Shown: positions 50,683 through 58,799 of the stretch, piece by piece
Layout: each line of letters starts with the position of its first letter
Numbering within the stretch: position 1 is the stretch's first letter
Assembly (NCBI GenBank): GCA_036388855.1
Contig: DASVRA010000033.1
Coordinates: 1 to 64,000 of the forward strand
Origin: DASVRA01 sp036388855
GTDB taxonomy: Bacteria; Pseudomonadota; Alphaproteobacteria; Caulobacterales; Caulobacteraceae
DNA length: 64,000 nucleotides
Direction: 5' to 3'
Notes under the pieces: generated by a model
Told to the model about the DNA's origin: nothing
The model's input: the letters and a program-made list of their open reading frames with translations, nothing else
Database searches by the model: none
Position numbers and translations under genes: made by a program

Positions 50683-51536
50683 CGGCCGAAGATCACGTAG
50701 AGGAAGGCGAACAGGAACAGCCAGACCACGTCGACGAAGTGCCAGTACCAAGCCGCCGCCTCGAAGCCGAAGTGCTTCTGCGGCGTGAACCCCCCGCCCA
50801 TCAGCCGCAGCAGGCACACGGTCAGGAAGATGGTGCCGATGATCACGTGGAACCCGTGGAACCCCGTGGCCATGATGAAGGCCGAGCCGTAGAGGCCGGA
50901 GTTCGCCGCCTCGGGCCCGAAGAACTCGTGGTGGCGGAAGATCTGGGTGTATTCGTACGCTTGGATCGAGGTGAACAGCACGCCCAGCGCGATGGTCAAG
51001 GCCAGCCCGATCTTGGCCGAGCGCCGGTCCCCCTGCTGCAGCGCGTGGTGGGCCCAGGTCACCGTGGTGCCCGACAGCAGCAGCGTCAGCGTGTTGAGCA
51101 GCGGCAGCCGCCAGGCCGGCACCGTCTCCACCCCCTTGGGCGGCCAGGTGGCCCAGGCCGCGCGCACCTCCTCGATGGACGAATGGACGCGCACGTCGTT
51201 GAACAGCGCCATCTCGAAGAACATCCAGAACCAGGCGACGAAGAACATCACCTCCGAGGCGATGAACAGGATCATGCCGTAGCGCAGGCCGAGGTCGACG
51301 ACCGGGGTGTGGTCGCCCTCGTTGGCCTCCTTGACCACCTCGCGCCACCAGCCGGCCATGGTGTAGAGCACGCCCGCCGCGCCGATCAGGAACATCCACG
51401 GGTTCTTGTCGACCCCGAACAGCCCCTTCATCCACATCACCAGGCCCAGCGCCATCAGCACCGCCGACAGCGAGCCGACCAGCGGCCAGGGGCTGGGGTT
51501 GACCAGGTGGTAGTCGTGCTTGACGCCTTGGGCCAT
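50679..51536 (-). CDS. ctaE: cytochrome c oxidase subunit III
   Basis: Starting at the ATG at 51536 (GAGGAG just upstream) gives 285 residues. It has seven membrane helices and subunit III motifs: GMILFIASEVMFFVAWFW, the conserved Glu in the second helix, ATGFHGFHVIIGT, and the final YWHFVDVVWLFLF. It stabilises the aa3 oxidase core. The upstream oxidase genes (ctaB, ctaG and the others usually nearby) are absent; the next upstream gene is an unrelated hydrolase. Confidence 0.95.
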   Translation of the reverse strand: MAQGVKHDYHLVNPSPWPLVGSLSAVLMALGLVMWMKGLFGVDKNPWMFLIGAAGVLYTMAGWWREVVKEANEGDHTPVVDLGLRYGMILFIASEVMFFVAWFWMFFEMALFNDVRVHSSIEEVRAAWATWPPKGVETVPAWRLPLLNTLTLLLSGTTVTWAHHALQQGDRRSAKIGLALTIALGVLFTSIQAYEYTQIFRHHEFFGPEAANSGLYGSAFIMATGFHGFHVIIGTIFLTVCLLRLMGGGFTPQKHFGFEAAAWYWHFVDVVWLFLFAFLYVIFGR

Positions 51537-51655
51537 CCGGGCCGTCTCCTCACCGCTCGGGCGCGCCCGAGTCACGGCCGCCCAACTCGCGCCCGCCTAT
51601 AGCGTTCCCGGATGCGGCGCGCCAAGCCCGCCCAAGCGCCGATGCGCGGCCTGCC

Positions 51656-52816
51656 TCAAGGCGCCCGGGGCTTCAGTGAGTTCAGCACCGCGGCCTGCAC
51701 CGCCTGTTCGGGCGCGTCGGCGGACTCGCTGTTCATCAGGATCACGATGCTGGCGTCGAAGTCCGGATAGTAGGCCATCCACGAGTGGAAGCCGTCCACG
51801 TCGCCCGAGTGGTGGACGCGGCGCACGCCCTCCCGCGCGTCGATGAACAGGCCCATGCCGTAGTCGGCCTGCATCCCCTCGCGCCATTCCTTGGGCATCC
51901 CCCAGCGGTCGGGCCGCCCGTCCGCCAGCCGCCCCGGCGCGGTCATCTGCTTCAGCATCTGGGGCCCAATCACCCGGCCGTGCATCAGCGCCTGGCTCCA
52001 GGCGGCGAGTTCGTGGGCGGTGGAGCGCAGGCCGCCCGCGGGTCCCGGCATGGTGAAGCTGATCGCGTCGGCGTTGACGAAGCCGCCGGCCTCCTTGCTC
52101 CAGCGGTAGCCGCGGGCGCGGTGGGGCACGATGTCGGCCGGCTCGTCGAAGGCGGTGTGGGTCAGGCCAGCCGGCTTGAACAGCCGCTCGCGGTAGACCT
52201 GCGCGAGCGGCGCGCCCCTGACCCGCTCGACCACCACCCCCAGGAGCCAGTAGTTGGAGTTGCTGTAGCGCCAGGCCGTGCCCGGCTCGAACTGGAACCG
52301 GGGCTCGAGGCGGCCGATCCAGGCGACCATCTCGGCCGGCGAGCGGCGCACCGCCTTGGTCGCGGCGCCGGCCGGGTCCTCCGCGTAGTCGGGGATGCCG
52401 GAGGTGTGGGTCAGCAGCTGGTAGAGCGTGACCTTCTCCGCCTGGGGCAGCTCCGGGACGTATTTGGACAGCCGGTCGTCGAGCGAGACCTTCCCCTCCT
52501 GCACGAGCTGGAGCACCGCGGCGACGGTGAACGGCTTGGTGGTCGAGGCGATGCGGAAGACGGTGTCGGTCCGCGCCGGCGCCGCGTGCTCCAGGTCGGC
52601 CATGCCGTAGGCCTTGGAGAACAGCACCCGCCCGCCCCGCATCACCTCGATCGCCATGCCGGGGCTGCGCGCCAGCGTCTTGGCCGCGGCGGCGTCGATG
52701 GCGGCCATGGCGGCGGGGGCGAGGGTCTGGGATGGGGGCGTTTTCGCCGCCGCCGCGCCGCCGGCCATCGCGACCAGCGCCATGAGCACAACGGCTAGTC
52801 TATTGAACACGAACAC
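51656..52816 (-). CDS. beta-lactamase-fold serine hydrolase
   Basis: About 386 residues from the GTG at 52816; another GTG at 52810 is possible. After a signal peptide (LMALVAMAGGAAAA) come the class C/PBP-like triads: STTK with nucleophile Ser (RIASTTKPF), YSN (WRYSNSNYW) and HHSGDVDGF in place of KTG. It is probably a periplasmic esterase or D-aminopeptidase-like enzyme. True beta-lactamase activity is unproven. It is encoded upstream of ctaE on the same strand, but 119 bases separate them. Confidence 0.85.
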   Translation of the reverse strand: MFVFNRLAVVLMALVAMAGGAAAAKTPPSQTLAPAAMAAIDAAAAKTLARSPGMAIEVMRGGRVLFSKAYGMADLEHAAPARTDTVFRIASTTKPFTVAAVLQLVQEGKVSLDDRLSKYVPELPQAEKVTLYQLLTHTSGIPDYAEDPAGAATKAVRRSPAEMVAWIGRLEPRFQFEPGTAWRYSNSNYWLLGVVVERVRGAPLAQVYRERLFKPAGLTHTAFDEPADIVPHRARGYRWSKEAGGFVNADAISFTMPGPAGGLRSTAHELAAWSQALMHGRVIGPQMLKQMTAPGRLADGRPDRWGMPKEWREGMQADYGMGLFIDAREGVRRVHHSGDVDGFHSWMAYYPDFDASIVILMNSESADAPEQAVQAAVLNSLKPRAP

Positions 52817-52899
52817 GCCCCCCGAACTCTCTGCACTGGCCGTCCTCATCCCCTTTCCGCTCATCCGGGCGCAAGGGGCGCCAGCAGGCCACCAAACGA

Positions 52900-52955
52900 C
52901 CTTCTCCCCTTGCGGGAGAAGGTGGCGGGCGGACGCCCGCCGGATGAGGGGTCGC
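52900..52955 (+). repeat. palindromic hairpin repeat, copy 1 of an inverted pair
   Basis: The 56-base element contains a stem CTTCTCCC/GGGAGAAG and a second hairpin GGCGGGC/GCCCGCC. Its outer 26 and inner-flank 16 bases are identical to copy 2 read on the opposite strand; only the hairpin tip differs. It resembles the REP-like elements scattered through alphaproteobacterial intergenic regions. It may stabilise the 3' ends of transcripts or bind a protein. Confidence 0.85.
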
Positions 52956-53009
52956 ACCGGCCTCTACGGCTAGCCGACCGCCGTCGAGAAGACCATCGTC
53001 GAGGTCAGC

Positions 53010-53062
53010 GCGACCCCTCATCCGGCCGCTTCGCGGCCACCTTCTCCCGCAAGGGGAGAAGG
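53010..53062 (-). repeat. palindromic hairpin repeat, copy 2 of an inverted pair
   Basis: Read on the minus strand, this 53-base element matches copy 1 outside the tip. The tip hairpin is GGCCGC/GCGGCC rather than GGCGGGC/GCCCGCC, so base pairing is kept while the sequence changes. The 54 bases between copies carry no gene. The pair lies in a 313-base gap (52817-53129) between two divergent genes. Confidence 0.85.
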
Positions 53063-53129
53063 AAGGATTGTCCGCCTTGAGTCGCCGCCGCGCCGCGCCG
53101 ACAATCGCCAAGGCACAACAGGAGGGGCC

Positions 53130-53522
53130 ATGCGCGTCACCGGAATTGACCACGTGGTGCTGCGGGTGAAGGACCTGCCGGCGATGCTGCGGTTCTACGG
53201 CGAGGTGCTGGGCTGCGCGGTGGAGCGGCGGCGCGACGATATCGGCCTGATCCAGCTGCGCGCCGGGACCTCGCTGATCGACCTCGTGCCGGTGGAGGGC
53301 AAGCTCGGCCGCACGGGCGGCGCGGCGCCGGGCGCGGAGGGCCGCAACCTCGACCACCTGTGCCTCAGAATCGAGGGCTTCGACCTGGACGCCGCCCGCG
53401 CTGAGCTGGAGGCGGCGGGCGTGCCGGTCGGCGAGGCGGGCCTGCGCTACGGCTCAACCGGCGAGGCGATGTCGCTGTACGTGACGGACCCGGATGGGAA
53501 TGGGGTGGAGTTGCGCGGCTAG
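53130..53522 (+). CDS. VOC-family (glyoxalase/bleomycin resistance) protein
   Basis: The 130-residue protein is one pair of beta-alpha-beta-beta-beta modules. His8 (GIDHVVLRV), His in LDHLCLRI and the C-terminal Glu (GNGVELRG) are the usual metal ligands. It is likely a small dioxygenase or isomerase of the vicinal oxygen chelate superfamily. The function is not predictable. It is the last GC-rich gene before the AT-rich island. Confidence 0.85.
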   Translation: MRVTGIDHVVLRVKDLPAMLRFYGEVLGCAVERRRDDIGLIQLRAGTSLIDLVPVEGKLGRTGGAAPGAEGRNLDHLCLRIEGFDLDAARAELEAAGVPVGEAGLRYGSTGEAMSLYVTDPDGNGVELRG

Positions 53523-53537
53523 CTCCGGTTGCAGGAG

Positions 53538-53551
53538 TGCATGCGCATGCA
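53538..53551. promoter_or_regulatory. 14-base perfect palindrome upstream of the TIR-like gene
   Basis: TGCATGCGCATGCA is its own reverse complement. It lies 48 bases before the start codon of the AT-rich gene and could be an operator for an unlinked or acquired regulator. Confidence 0.5.
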
Positions 53552-53599
53552 TATGGATGTAGAGCTTCGTACAAACTACGTGGCGCTATGGAGTGAAGA

Positions 53600-54592
53600 A
53601 TGGCGAGGGTAGTGATTTTCTATGACCTGCAGGACGACAAGGATTTCATCGAGAGTGTCGCAGCGCAGCTCCGTCAGCATAGCCATGAAGTCAAACTAGA
53701 TTACCAATTGATAGACCTGAAAGCAGATTATGACGAAAGCCTAAGGGCTGGTTTAAGAAACCTTGATATAGCCGTTGTGGTTATACCTAACAAAGGATCT
53801 ATAGATAGCACTTTGCTTGGGGACATTGCGACTGTAGTTGCTTACAGCGAGGAGGCTGGGAACCCATTTATCGTCGCCGTATGCGAGGATGACGAAAGAC
53901 TGCCGCATCAGCTGTCTCGGCGTCCGCGAGTATCCGCGTCTCGCTCCAATGTGGCCAAGATTGCCGAAGAACTGAATACATTTATTGCTGCTTCTATTGG
54001 TCGATTTGCAGCTCGCAAGGAACGTGCAGCGGAGTTCGCGGCCAAGGTAGAAGAGAACTCTGCTGCGTACGTTGAGGAAGCTATACAATCACAAAGACAG
54101 GGGCAGGTGCGCAATTGGATCTCTGGCACCCTTTGGTATGCAATAGGCTTTCTGTCTTTGCTAGCCGGTGTCGCAGTGGTTCTGATAGAATTGTACTTCT
54201 TTTCTGAAATTCCTCCAGAGCTAACTATATCACAAGCCGTTGTGTCAGGAACACGCACTTTAGTTGTCGTAGGACTGCTCAGCGCCTGCGCCAAATATGC
54301 CTTTACGTTGGGTAAATCATACATTAACGAGTCGCTGAAAAACGCTGATAGAGTACATGCTATATCACTTGGAAAATTCTATCTCCGTGCGTTTGGCGGC
54401 GAGGCGACTTGGGCTGATTTAAAGGAAGTTTTCCAAAACTGGAACATTGATCGAGCATCCACCTTCGCCAGCCTCGATGCCTCCCAGTTCGACCCGAAAC
54501 TTGTGGATTCTGTTGTGGAGGTGCTGAAAGCAAGTGTTGCCAGATTGAGTAAGGAACAACCGGCGAGAATAGATCACCCCCCTAAGAGCTAA
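53600..54592 (+). CDS. AT-rich TIR-like two-helix membrane protein, putative defence effector
   Basis: The 330-residue product is unlike its neighbours. Blocks 53761-53820 and 54301-54360 are each 40% GC against 67% in adjacent cobS. Residues 1-100 look like a TIR-type domain: VVIFYDLQDDKDFIESVAAQ as the first strand and helix, DESLRAGLRNLDIAVVVIP, then NPFIVAVCEDD. No canonical WxxxE catalytic segment is clear. A charged coiled-coil-like region (about 135-165) is followed by membrane helices at 179-201 and 217-237, then an unrecognised helical tail of 95 residues. TIR plus membrane helices suggests a membrane-acting immune effector, but no cyclase, Argonaute or ThsA-like partner is adjacent. 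GGAG lies ten bases before the ATG. The stop overlaps the cobS stop by four bases. Confidence 0.6.
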   Translation: MARVVIFYDLQDDKDFIESVAAQLRQHSHEVKLDYQLIDLKADYDESLRAGLRNLDIAVVVIPNKGSIDSTLLGDIATVVAYSEEAGNPFIVAVCEDDERLPHQLSRRPRVSASRSNVAKIAEELNTFIAASIGRFAARKERAAEFAAKVEENSAAYVEEAIQSQRQGQVRNWISGTLWYAIGFLSLLAGVAVVLIELYFFSEIPPELTISQAVVSGTRTLVVVGLLSACAKYAFTLGKSYINESLKNADRVHAISLGKFYLRAFGGEATWADLKEVFQNWNIDRASTFASLDASQFDPKLVDSVVEVLKASVARLSKEQPARIDHPPKS

Positions 54593-55599
54593 GCCACCCT
54601 TACCCGCGCCGCGCTCTCAGGCAAATCCGTCCCGAACGCCCGCTGGAAGAACTCCGCGATCGTCGGCCGCTCCAGCTCGTCGCACTTGTTCAGGAAGGTC
54701 ATCCGGAACGCCCCCGCGATGTCGCCGCCGAAAATCTCCGCGTTCTGGGCCCAGGTGATCACCGTGCGGGGGCTCATCACCGTGGAGATGTCGCCGTTCA
54801 TGAAGGCGTTGCGGGTCATGTCGGCGACGCGGACCATGGCGGCGATCAGGCGCCGGCCTTCGGCCGTGGCGTAGGTGGGGACCTTGGAGAGCACAATCTC
54901 CTGCTCCACGTCGTGGGCCAGGTAGTTGAGCGTGGCGACGATGTTCCAGCGGTCCATCTGCGCCTGGTTGATCTGCTGAGCGCCGTGATACAGGCCCGAG
55001 GTGTCGCCGAGCCCAATGGTGTTGGTCGTGGCGAACAGGCGGAAGTGCGGGTGCGGGCGGATCACCCGGTTCTGGTCGAGCAAGGTGAGGCGGCCGGACG
55101 ACTCCAGCACCCGCTGGATCACGAACATCACGTCCGGGCGCCCCGCGTCGTACTCGTCGAACACCAGCGCCACGGGCCGCTGCAGCGCCCAGGGCAGCAT
55201 GCCCTCGCGGAACTCGGTGACCTGCTTGCCCTCCTTCAGCACGATCGCGTCGCGCCCGACCAGGTCTAGGCGCGAGACGTGGGCGTCGAGGTTGATGCGC
55301 ACCATCGGCCAGTTCAGCCGCGCGGCCACCTGCTCGATGTGGGTGGACTTGCCGGTGCCGTGGTAGCCCTGGACCATCACCCGCCGGTCGAAGGCGAAGC
55401 CGGCGGCGATGGCCAGGGTGGTGCGGGGGTCGAACTGGTAGGCGTCGTCGATGTCGGGGACGTGCGGGTCGCGGGTGGCGAAGGCGGGGACCCGCATGTC
55501 GGAGTCGACGCCGAACGCCTCGCGCACGGAGAGGGAGCGGTCGGGGGTAAGGCTGAGGAGCGGGTCGCGGTCCTGGTCGTTGGCGGCGTCGAGCGGCAT
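54589..55599 (-). CDS. cobS: cobaltochelatase ATPase subunit CobS
   Basis: The 336-residue MoxR-type AAA+ protein has Walker A GYHGTGKSTHIEQVA and Walker B ALVFDEYDAGRPDV. ATTNTIGLGD and MDRW follow in the order expected of CobS. With CobT and CobN it inserts cobalt into hydrogenobyrinic acid diamide in aerobic cobalamin synthesis. CobT, normally adjacent in alphaproteobacteria, is absent; the AT-rich TIR-like gene occupies the downstream position. Confidence 0.93.
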   Translation of the reverse strand: MPLDAANDQDRDPLLSLTPDRSLSVREAFGVDSDMRVPAFATRDPHVPDIDDAYQFDPRTTLAIAAGFAFDRRVMVQGYHGTGKSTHIEQVAARLNWPMVRINLDAHVSRLDLVGRDAIVLKEGKQVTEFREGMLPWALQRPVALVFDEYDAGRPDVMFVIQRVLESSGRLTLLDQNRVIRPHPHFRLFATTNTIGLGDTSGLYHGAQQINQAQMDRWNIVATLNYLAHDVEQEIVLSKVPTYATAEGRRLIAAMVRVADMTRNAFMNGDISTVMSPRTVITWAQNAEIFGGDIAGAFRMTFLNKCDELERPTIAEFFQRAFGTDLPESAARVRVA

Positions 55600-55667
55600 G
55601 GGCGTGAGTTAGGCTTTTTCCCACGGGAAGGGGAGAGGGCGGAGCGAGGTTCCTCGCGCCTCGAGCG

Positions 55668-56630
55668 TCAGCCCCCGGCGCGGCCGATGGCGTAGAAGCG
55701 CTCGGCGCGGCGGCGGCGCAGCGCCTCCGGCGTGAGCGGCAGCAGGGCGTTCAACTCTTCCTCCACCGCGTCGCCGACGGCGCGCACGGCCGCGTCGGGC
55801 TCGGCGTGGGCGCCGCCGACGGGTTCGGGGACGACGCGGTCGACGATCTTCAGGCGCAGCAAGTCTTCCGACGTGATCTTCATCTGGGCGGCGGCGTCCT
55901 TGGCGCGGGCGTTGTCGCGCCAGAGGATCGAGGCGGCGCCCTCGGGCGAGATCACAGAATAGATCGAGTGCTCCAGGATCAGCACCCGGTTGGCGGCGGC
56001 CAGCGCGATGGCGCCGCCCGATCCGCCCTCGCCGGTGACGGCGGCGATGGAGGGGACGCCGAGCGTCAGGCACCGCTCGGTGGAGCGGGCGATGGCTTCG
56101 GCCTGGCCGCGCTCCTCGGCGCCGATGCCGGGGTAGGCGCCGGCGGTATCGACGAAGCTCAGCACCGGCAGGTTGAACCGCTCGGCCAGGTCCATCAGGC
56201 GCACCGCCTTGCGGTAGCCCTCGGGCCGCGCCATGCCGAAGTTGTGCTTGAGCCGGGTCAGGGTGTCGTGGCCCTTCTCGTGGCCCATGACCACCACGGG
56301 GATGTCGCGGAAGCGGCCCAGGCCGCCGACGATCGCCTGGTCGTTGCCGTATTTGCGGTCGCCGCGCAGCTCGACGAAGTCCTCGATCAAGCCGTCGATG
56401 TAGTCGCCGAGGTGCGGCCGGTTGGGGTGGCGCGCGATCTGGGTCCGCTGCCAGGGGTCGAGGCGGCGGTAGATTTCACCGCGGCGCGCCTGAACCCGCG
56501 CGCGCAACGCCTCGAGTTCGCCGTCGAGACCGCCGGCGTCTTCGGAGAGTTCGCCGAGTTCGTCGAGCTTCGCCTCCAGCTCGGCGATCGGCTTCTCGAA
56601 ATCGAGGTAATGGCGCGTGGGCGCGGGCAT
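55668..56630 (-). CDS. accA: acetyl-CoA carboxylase carboxyltransferase subunit alpha
   Basis: The 320-residue length from the ATG at 56630 is the usual AccA size. Recognisable segments are YLDFEKPIAELEAKL, DDFVELxGDR-type IEDFVELRGDRKYG, VVVMGHEKGHDT, LSFVDTAGAYPGIGAEERGQ and VTGEGGSGGAIAL. With AccD it transfers carboxyl from biotin to acetyl-CoA for malonyl-CoA. The longer reading from 56696 adds 22 non-conserved residues. Confidence 0.95.
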   Translation of the reverse strand: MPAPTRHYLDFEKPIAELEAKLDELGELSEDAGGLDGELEALRARVQARRGEIYRRLDPWQRTQIARHPNRPHLGDYIDGLIEDFVELRGDRKYGNDQAIVGGLGRFRDIPVVVMGHEKGHDTLTRLKHNFGMARPEGYRKAVRLMDLAERFNLPVLSFVDTAGAYPGIGAEERGQAEAIARSTERCLTLGVPSIAAVTGEGGSGGAIALAAANRVLILEHSIYSVISPEGAASILWRDNARAKDAAAQMKITSEDLLRLKIVDRVVPEPVGGAHAEPDAAVRAVGDAVEEELNALLPLTPEALRRRRAERFYAIGRAGG

Positions 56631-56710
56631 CGGGTCCGTGGAATCCGCCGTGGGCGCGAGGCGCGGAGGATTAGGCGTCTTCGCAGGCGCGAACAAGCCG
56701 CGGCCGCCGG

Positions 56711-57769
56711 TCAGTGGGCGGTGCGGGGCGGTTTCGGCGGCATATCGGGCGCGGTCTCCACCGGCGGGCTTTCGAGATCGACGCCGCCGCCGCTCATCAG
56801 GTCTTCGGCGGCGTCGTTCGAGCTGGACGAAGGCGTGGGCGCGGGCGCCTTGGGCTTGCGCGCGGGGCGCTCGGGCTCGACGTTCAGCGCGCGCCGCGCC
56901 GCCTCGCCCTCCAGGCCGAACAGGCTCCTCAGCCGCAGGTCCTGTTGCGGGAACGGCATCTCGATGCCGGCGCAGCGGAGCGCGTCCTCGATCGCCCAGA
57001 TATAGGCGGCCTGCATGGCGGCGGGGCGCTTGACCGCCTCGATGTTGGGCCAGACCACCAGCTCGAAATTAAGTGCGGACTCGCCCAGGCTGGTGAGCCA
57101 CACCTGGGTCTTGCGCGCGCCCTCGTCGGGCAGGGTGAAGGGCACCTCGTGCGCGGCCTTGAGCACCACCTCGCGCACCTTGTCCTTGTCCGAGCCGTAG
57201 GCCACCCCGAAGGCCACGTGGATGCGCCGGCCCTGTCCGTGCAGGGTCCAATTGATCACCTGGTTCTCCACCAGCTTGGAGTTGGGCAGCAGGATGTCGA
57301 TGTTGTCGTTGGTCCGGATTCGCGTGGCGCGGGGGCCGATCTCCTGCACCAGCCCGCGCGCGCCGCTCTCCAGCTCGATGTAGTCGCCGATGTTCACCAC
57401 CCGGTCGAAGATCAGCACCAGCCCCGAGACGAACTCCTTGACCACCCCCTGCAGGCCCAGCCCCACGCCCACGCCGAGCGCGCCGGCGAACACGGCGAAA
57501 GATGACAGGTTCAGCCCCGCCGTGTTCAGCGCGAAGAACACGCCGGCGATGACCAGGCCGTAGGTGACCAGCTTCTGCACGATGTAGAGCGAAGGCGCGC
57601 TCTTGTCGGAACGGGTGCGCAGCCGTTGCAGCCCCGCGCTCGCGAGCCGCGCGGCGAACCAGAACATCCCCACGATGATCAGGGCGGTCAGCAGCCCTCC
57701 CAGGGTGAGGGTGGAGCTGCCGATGTTGAGGAGCTTGATCGAGGTCAGCCCCGCGAGACTGTCGGGCAT
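56711..57769 (-). CDS. small-conductance mechanosensitive channel (MscS family)
   Basis: The 352-residue protein has three N-terminal membrane helices. The third carries the Gly/Ala-rich pore GVGVGLGLQGVVKEFVSG, then FDRVVNIGDYIEL and the beta domain with IRTNDNIDILLPNSKLVENQVINW (seen as adjacent conserved pieces). The C-terminal 60 residues are Pro/Ser-rich and disordered. It should open under membrane tension during hypo-osmotic shock. xerD lies 24 bases upstream of... the neighbouring minus-strand position at 57794, so the two may be cotranscribed. Confidence 0.9.
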   Translation of the reverse strand: MPDSLAGLTSIKLLNIGSSTLTLGGLLTALIIVGMFWFAARLASAGLQRLRTRSDKSAPSLYIVQKLVTYGLVIAGVFFALNTAGLNLSSFAVFAGALGVGVGLGLQGVVKEFVSGLVLIFDRVVNIGDYIELESGARGLVQEIGPRATRIRTNDNIDILLPNSKLVENQVINWTLHGQGRRIHVAFGVAYGSDKDKVREVVLKAAHEVPFTLPDEGARKTQVWLTSLGESALNFELVVWPNIEAVKRPAAMQAAYIWAIEDALRCAGIEMPFPQQDLRLRSLFGLEGEAARRALNVEPERPARKPKAPAPTPSSSSNDAAEDLMSGGGVDLESPPVETAPDMPPKPPRTAH

Positions 57770-57793
57770 GAACCCTCCGCCGGCGTGGGAAGC

Positions 57794-58705
57794 TCAGGCG
57801 TTACGCGCCAGCGGGTGTTTGGTTTCGACCACCTCGCGCAGGCGCCGCTCGGTGACGTGGGTGTAGATCTGGGTGGTGGCGATGTCGGCGTGGCCGAGCA
57901 GGGTCTGCACCGCGCGCAGGTCCGCGCCGCCCTCCAGCAGATGCGTCGCAAAGGCGTGGCGCAGCACATGCGGGCTGACCCGGGCGGGGTCGATGCCGGC
58001 GTCCGCGGCGGCCTCGCCGAGCAACTGGGCCAAGCGGCGCGCGGTCAGGCGGCCCGCCTTGGCGCGGGATGGAAACAGCCACGGGCTGAGCTTGGCGCCC
58101 TTTGGCAAAAAGGCGGGGCGGACCTCGAGGTAGGCTTTCACCGCCGTCCGCGCGGGGGCGTTGAGCGGCGCCAGCCGCTCCTTGCCGCCCTTGCCCTTGA
58201 CGATCAGGTAGGCGGGGTCGCGCGCCAGCGCCTGGAGCGACAGGGCCAGGAGTTCCGACACGCGCAGGCCCGAGGCGTAGAGCAACTCCACCATGCAGGC
58301 CAGCCGCACTCCCTGCGCTCCGTCGCGTGCGCCGGCGGCGGCGATCAGGCGCTCGACCTCCTCCCGGCTGAGCACCTTCGGCAGCGGCCGACCCTTCTTC
58401 GGCGCCTCGACCCGGCGCGAAGGATCGTCCTTGCGCCAGCCCTCCCCCAGCACGAACCGGTAGAACTGGCGCACCGCCGCCCGCCGGCGCGCGGCGGTCG
58501 CCGGCGACAGCCCCCGCGCGCCGAGCGCGGCGAACCAAGCTTCGATGTCTTCCGCCGAAGCCGTGTCGAGGTCGAGGCCACGCCCGGCCAAAAAGCCCCG
58601 CGCGTCCGCCAAATCCTTGCCATACGCGGTCAGCGTGGCGCGGGCGGCGGCGCGCTCCACGGCCATCATCTCCAGGAAGGCCTCGGCCCAGTCCGCGCCG
58701 CTCAT
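57794..58705 (-). CDS. xerD: site-specific tyrosine recombinase XerD
   Basis: The 303-residue recombinase has the full catalytic set: Arg148 (SGLRVSEL), Lys172 (KGKGGKER), His246 and Arg249 (SPHVLRH), His272 (LGHADIATT) and Tyr281 (QIYTHV). It resolves chromosome dimers at dif with XerC, coupled to division. The ATG at 58705 has GGAGGC a few bases upstream and gives the usual length; the GTG at 58729 is less likely. It is divergent from the CNNM gene. Confidence 0.94.
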   Translation of the reverse strand: MSGADWAEAFLEMMAVERAAARATLTAYGKDLADARGFLAGRGLDLDTASAEDIEAWFAALGARGLSPATAARRRAAVRQFYRFVLGEGWRKDDPSRRVEAPKKGRPLPKVLSREEVERLIAAAGARDGAQGVRLACMVELLYASGLRVSELLALSLQALARDPAYLIVKGKGGKERLAPLNAPARTAVKAYLEVRPAFLPKGAKLSPWLFPSRAKAGRLTARRLAQLLGEAAADAGIDPARVSPHVLRHAFATHLLEGGADLRAVQTLLGHADIATTQIYTHVTERRLREVVETKHPLARNA

Positions 58706-58799
58706 CCGGGCGCCTCCGCGCGCGTTCACCTACATTCAAGTATCGCCACGGCCGCTGACAAACCGTAACCATGCGCGGCCGCTTCAGGATTCCCCGCAC

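Noticed and set aside
50682..51435. Long upstream extension of the SURF1 frame
   Set aside because: The extension lies wholly within ctaE in another frame and has no membrane-protein or SURF1 character.
52845..52892. A possible third, degenerate copy of the hairpin repeat (CTCATCCGG followed by a weak hairpin)
   Set aside because: Only about nine bases match and the second half is unrecognisable.
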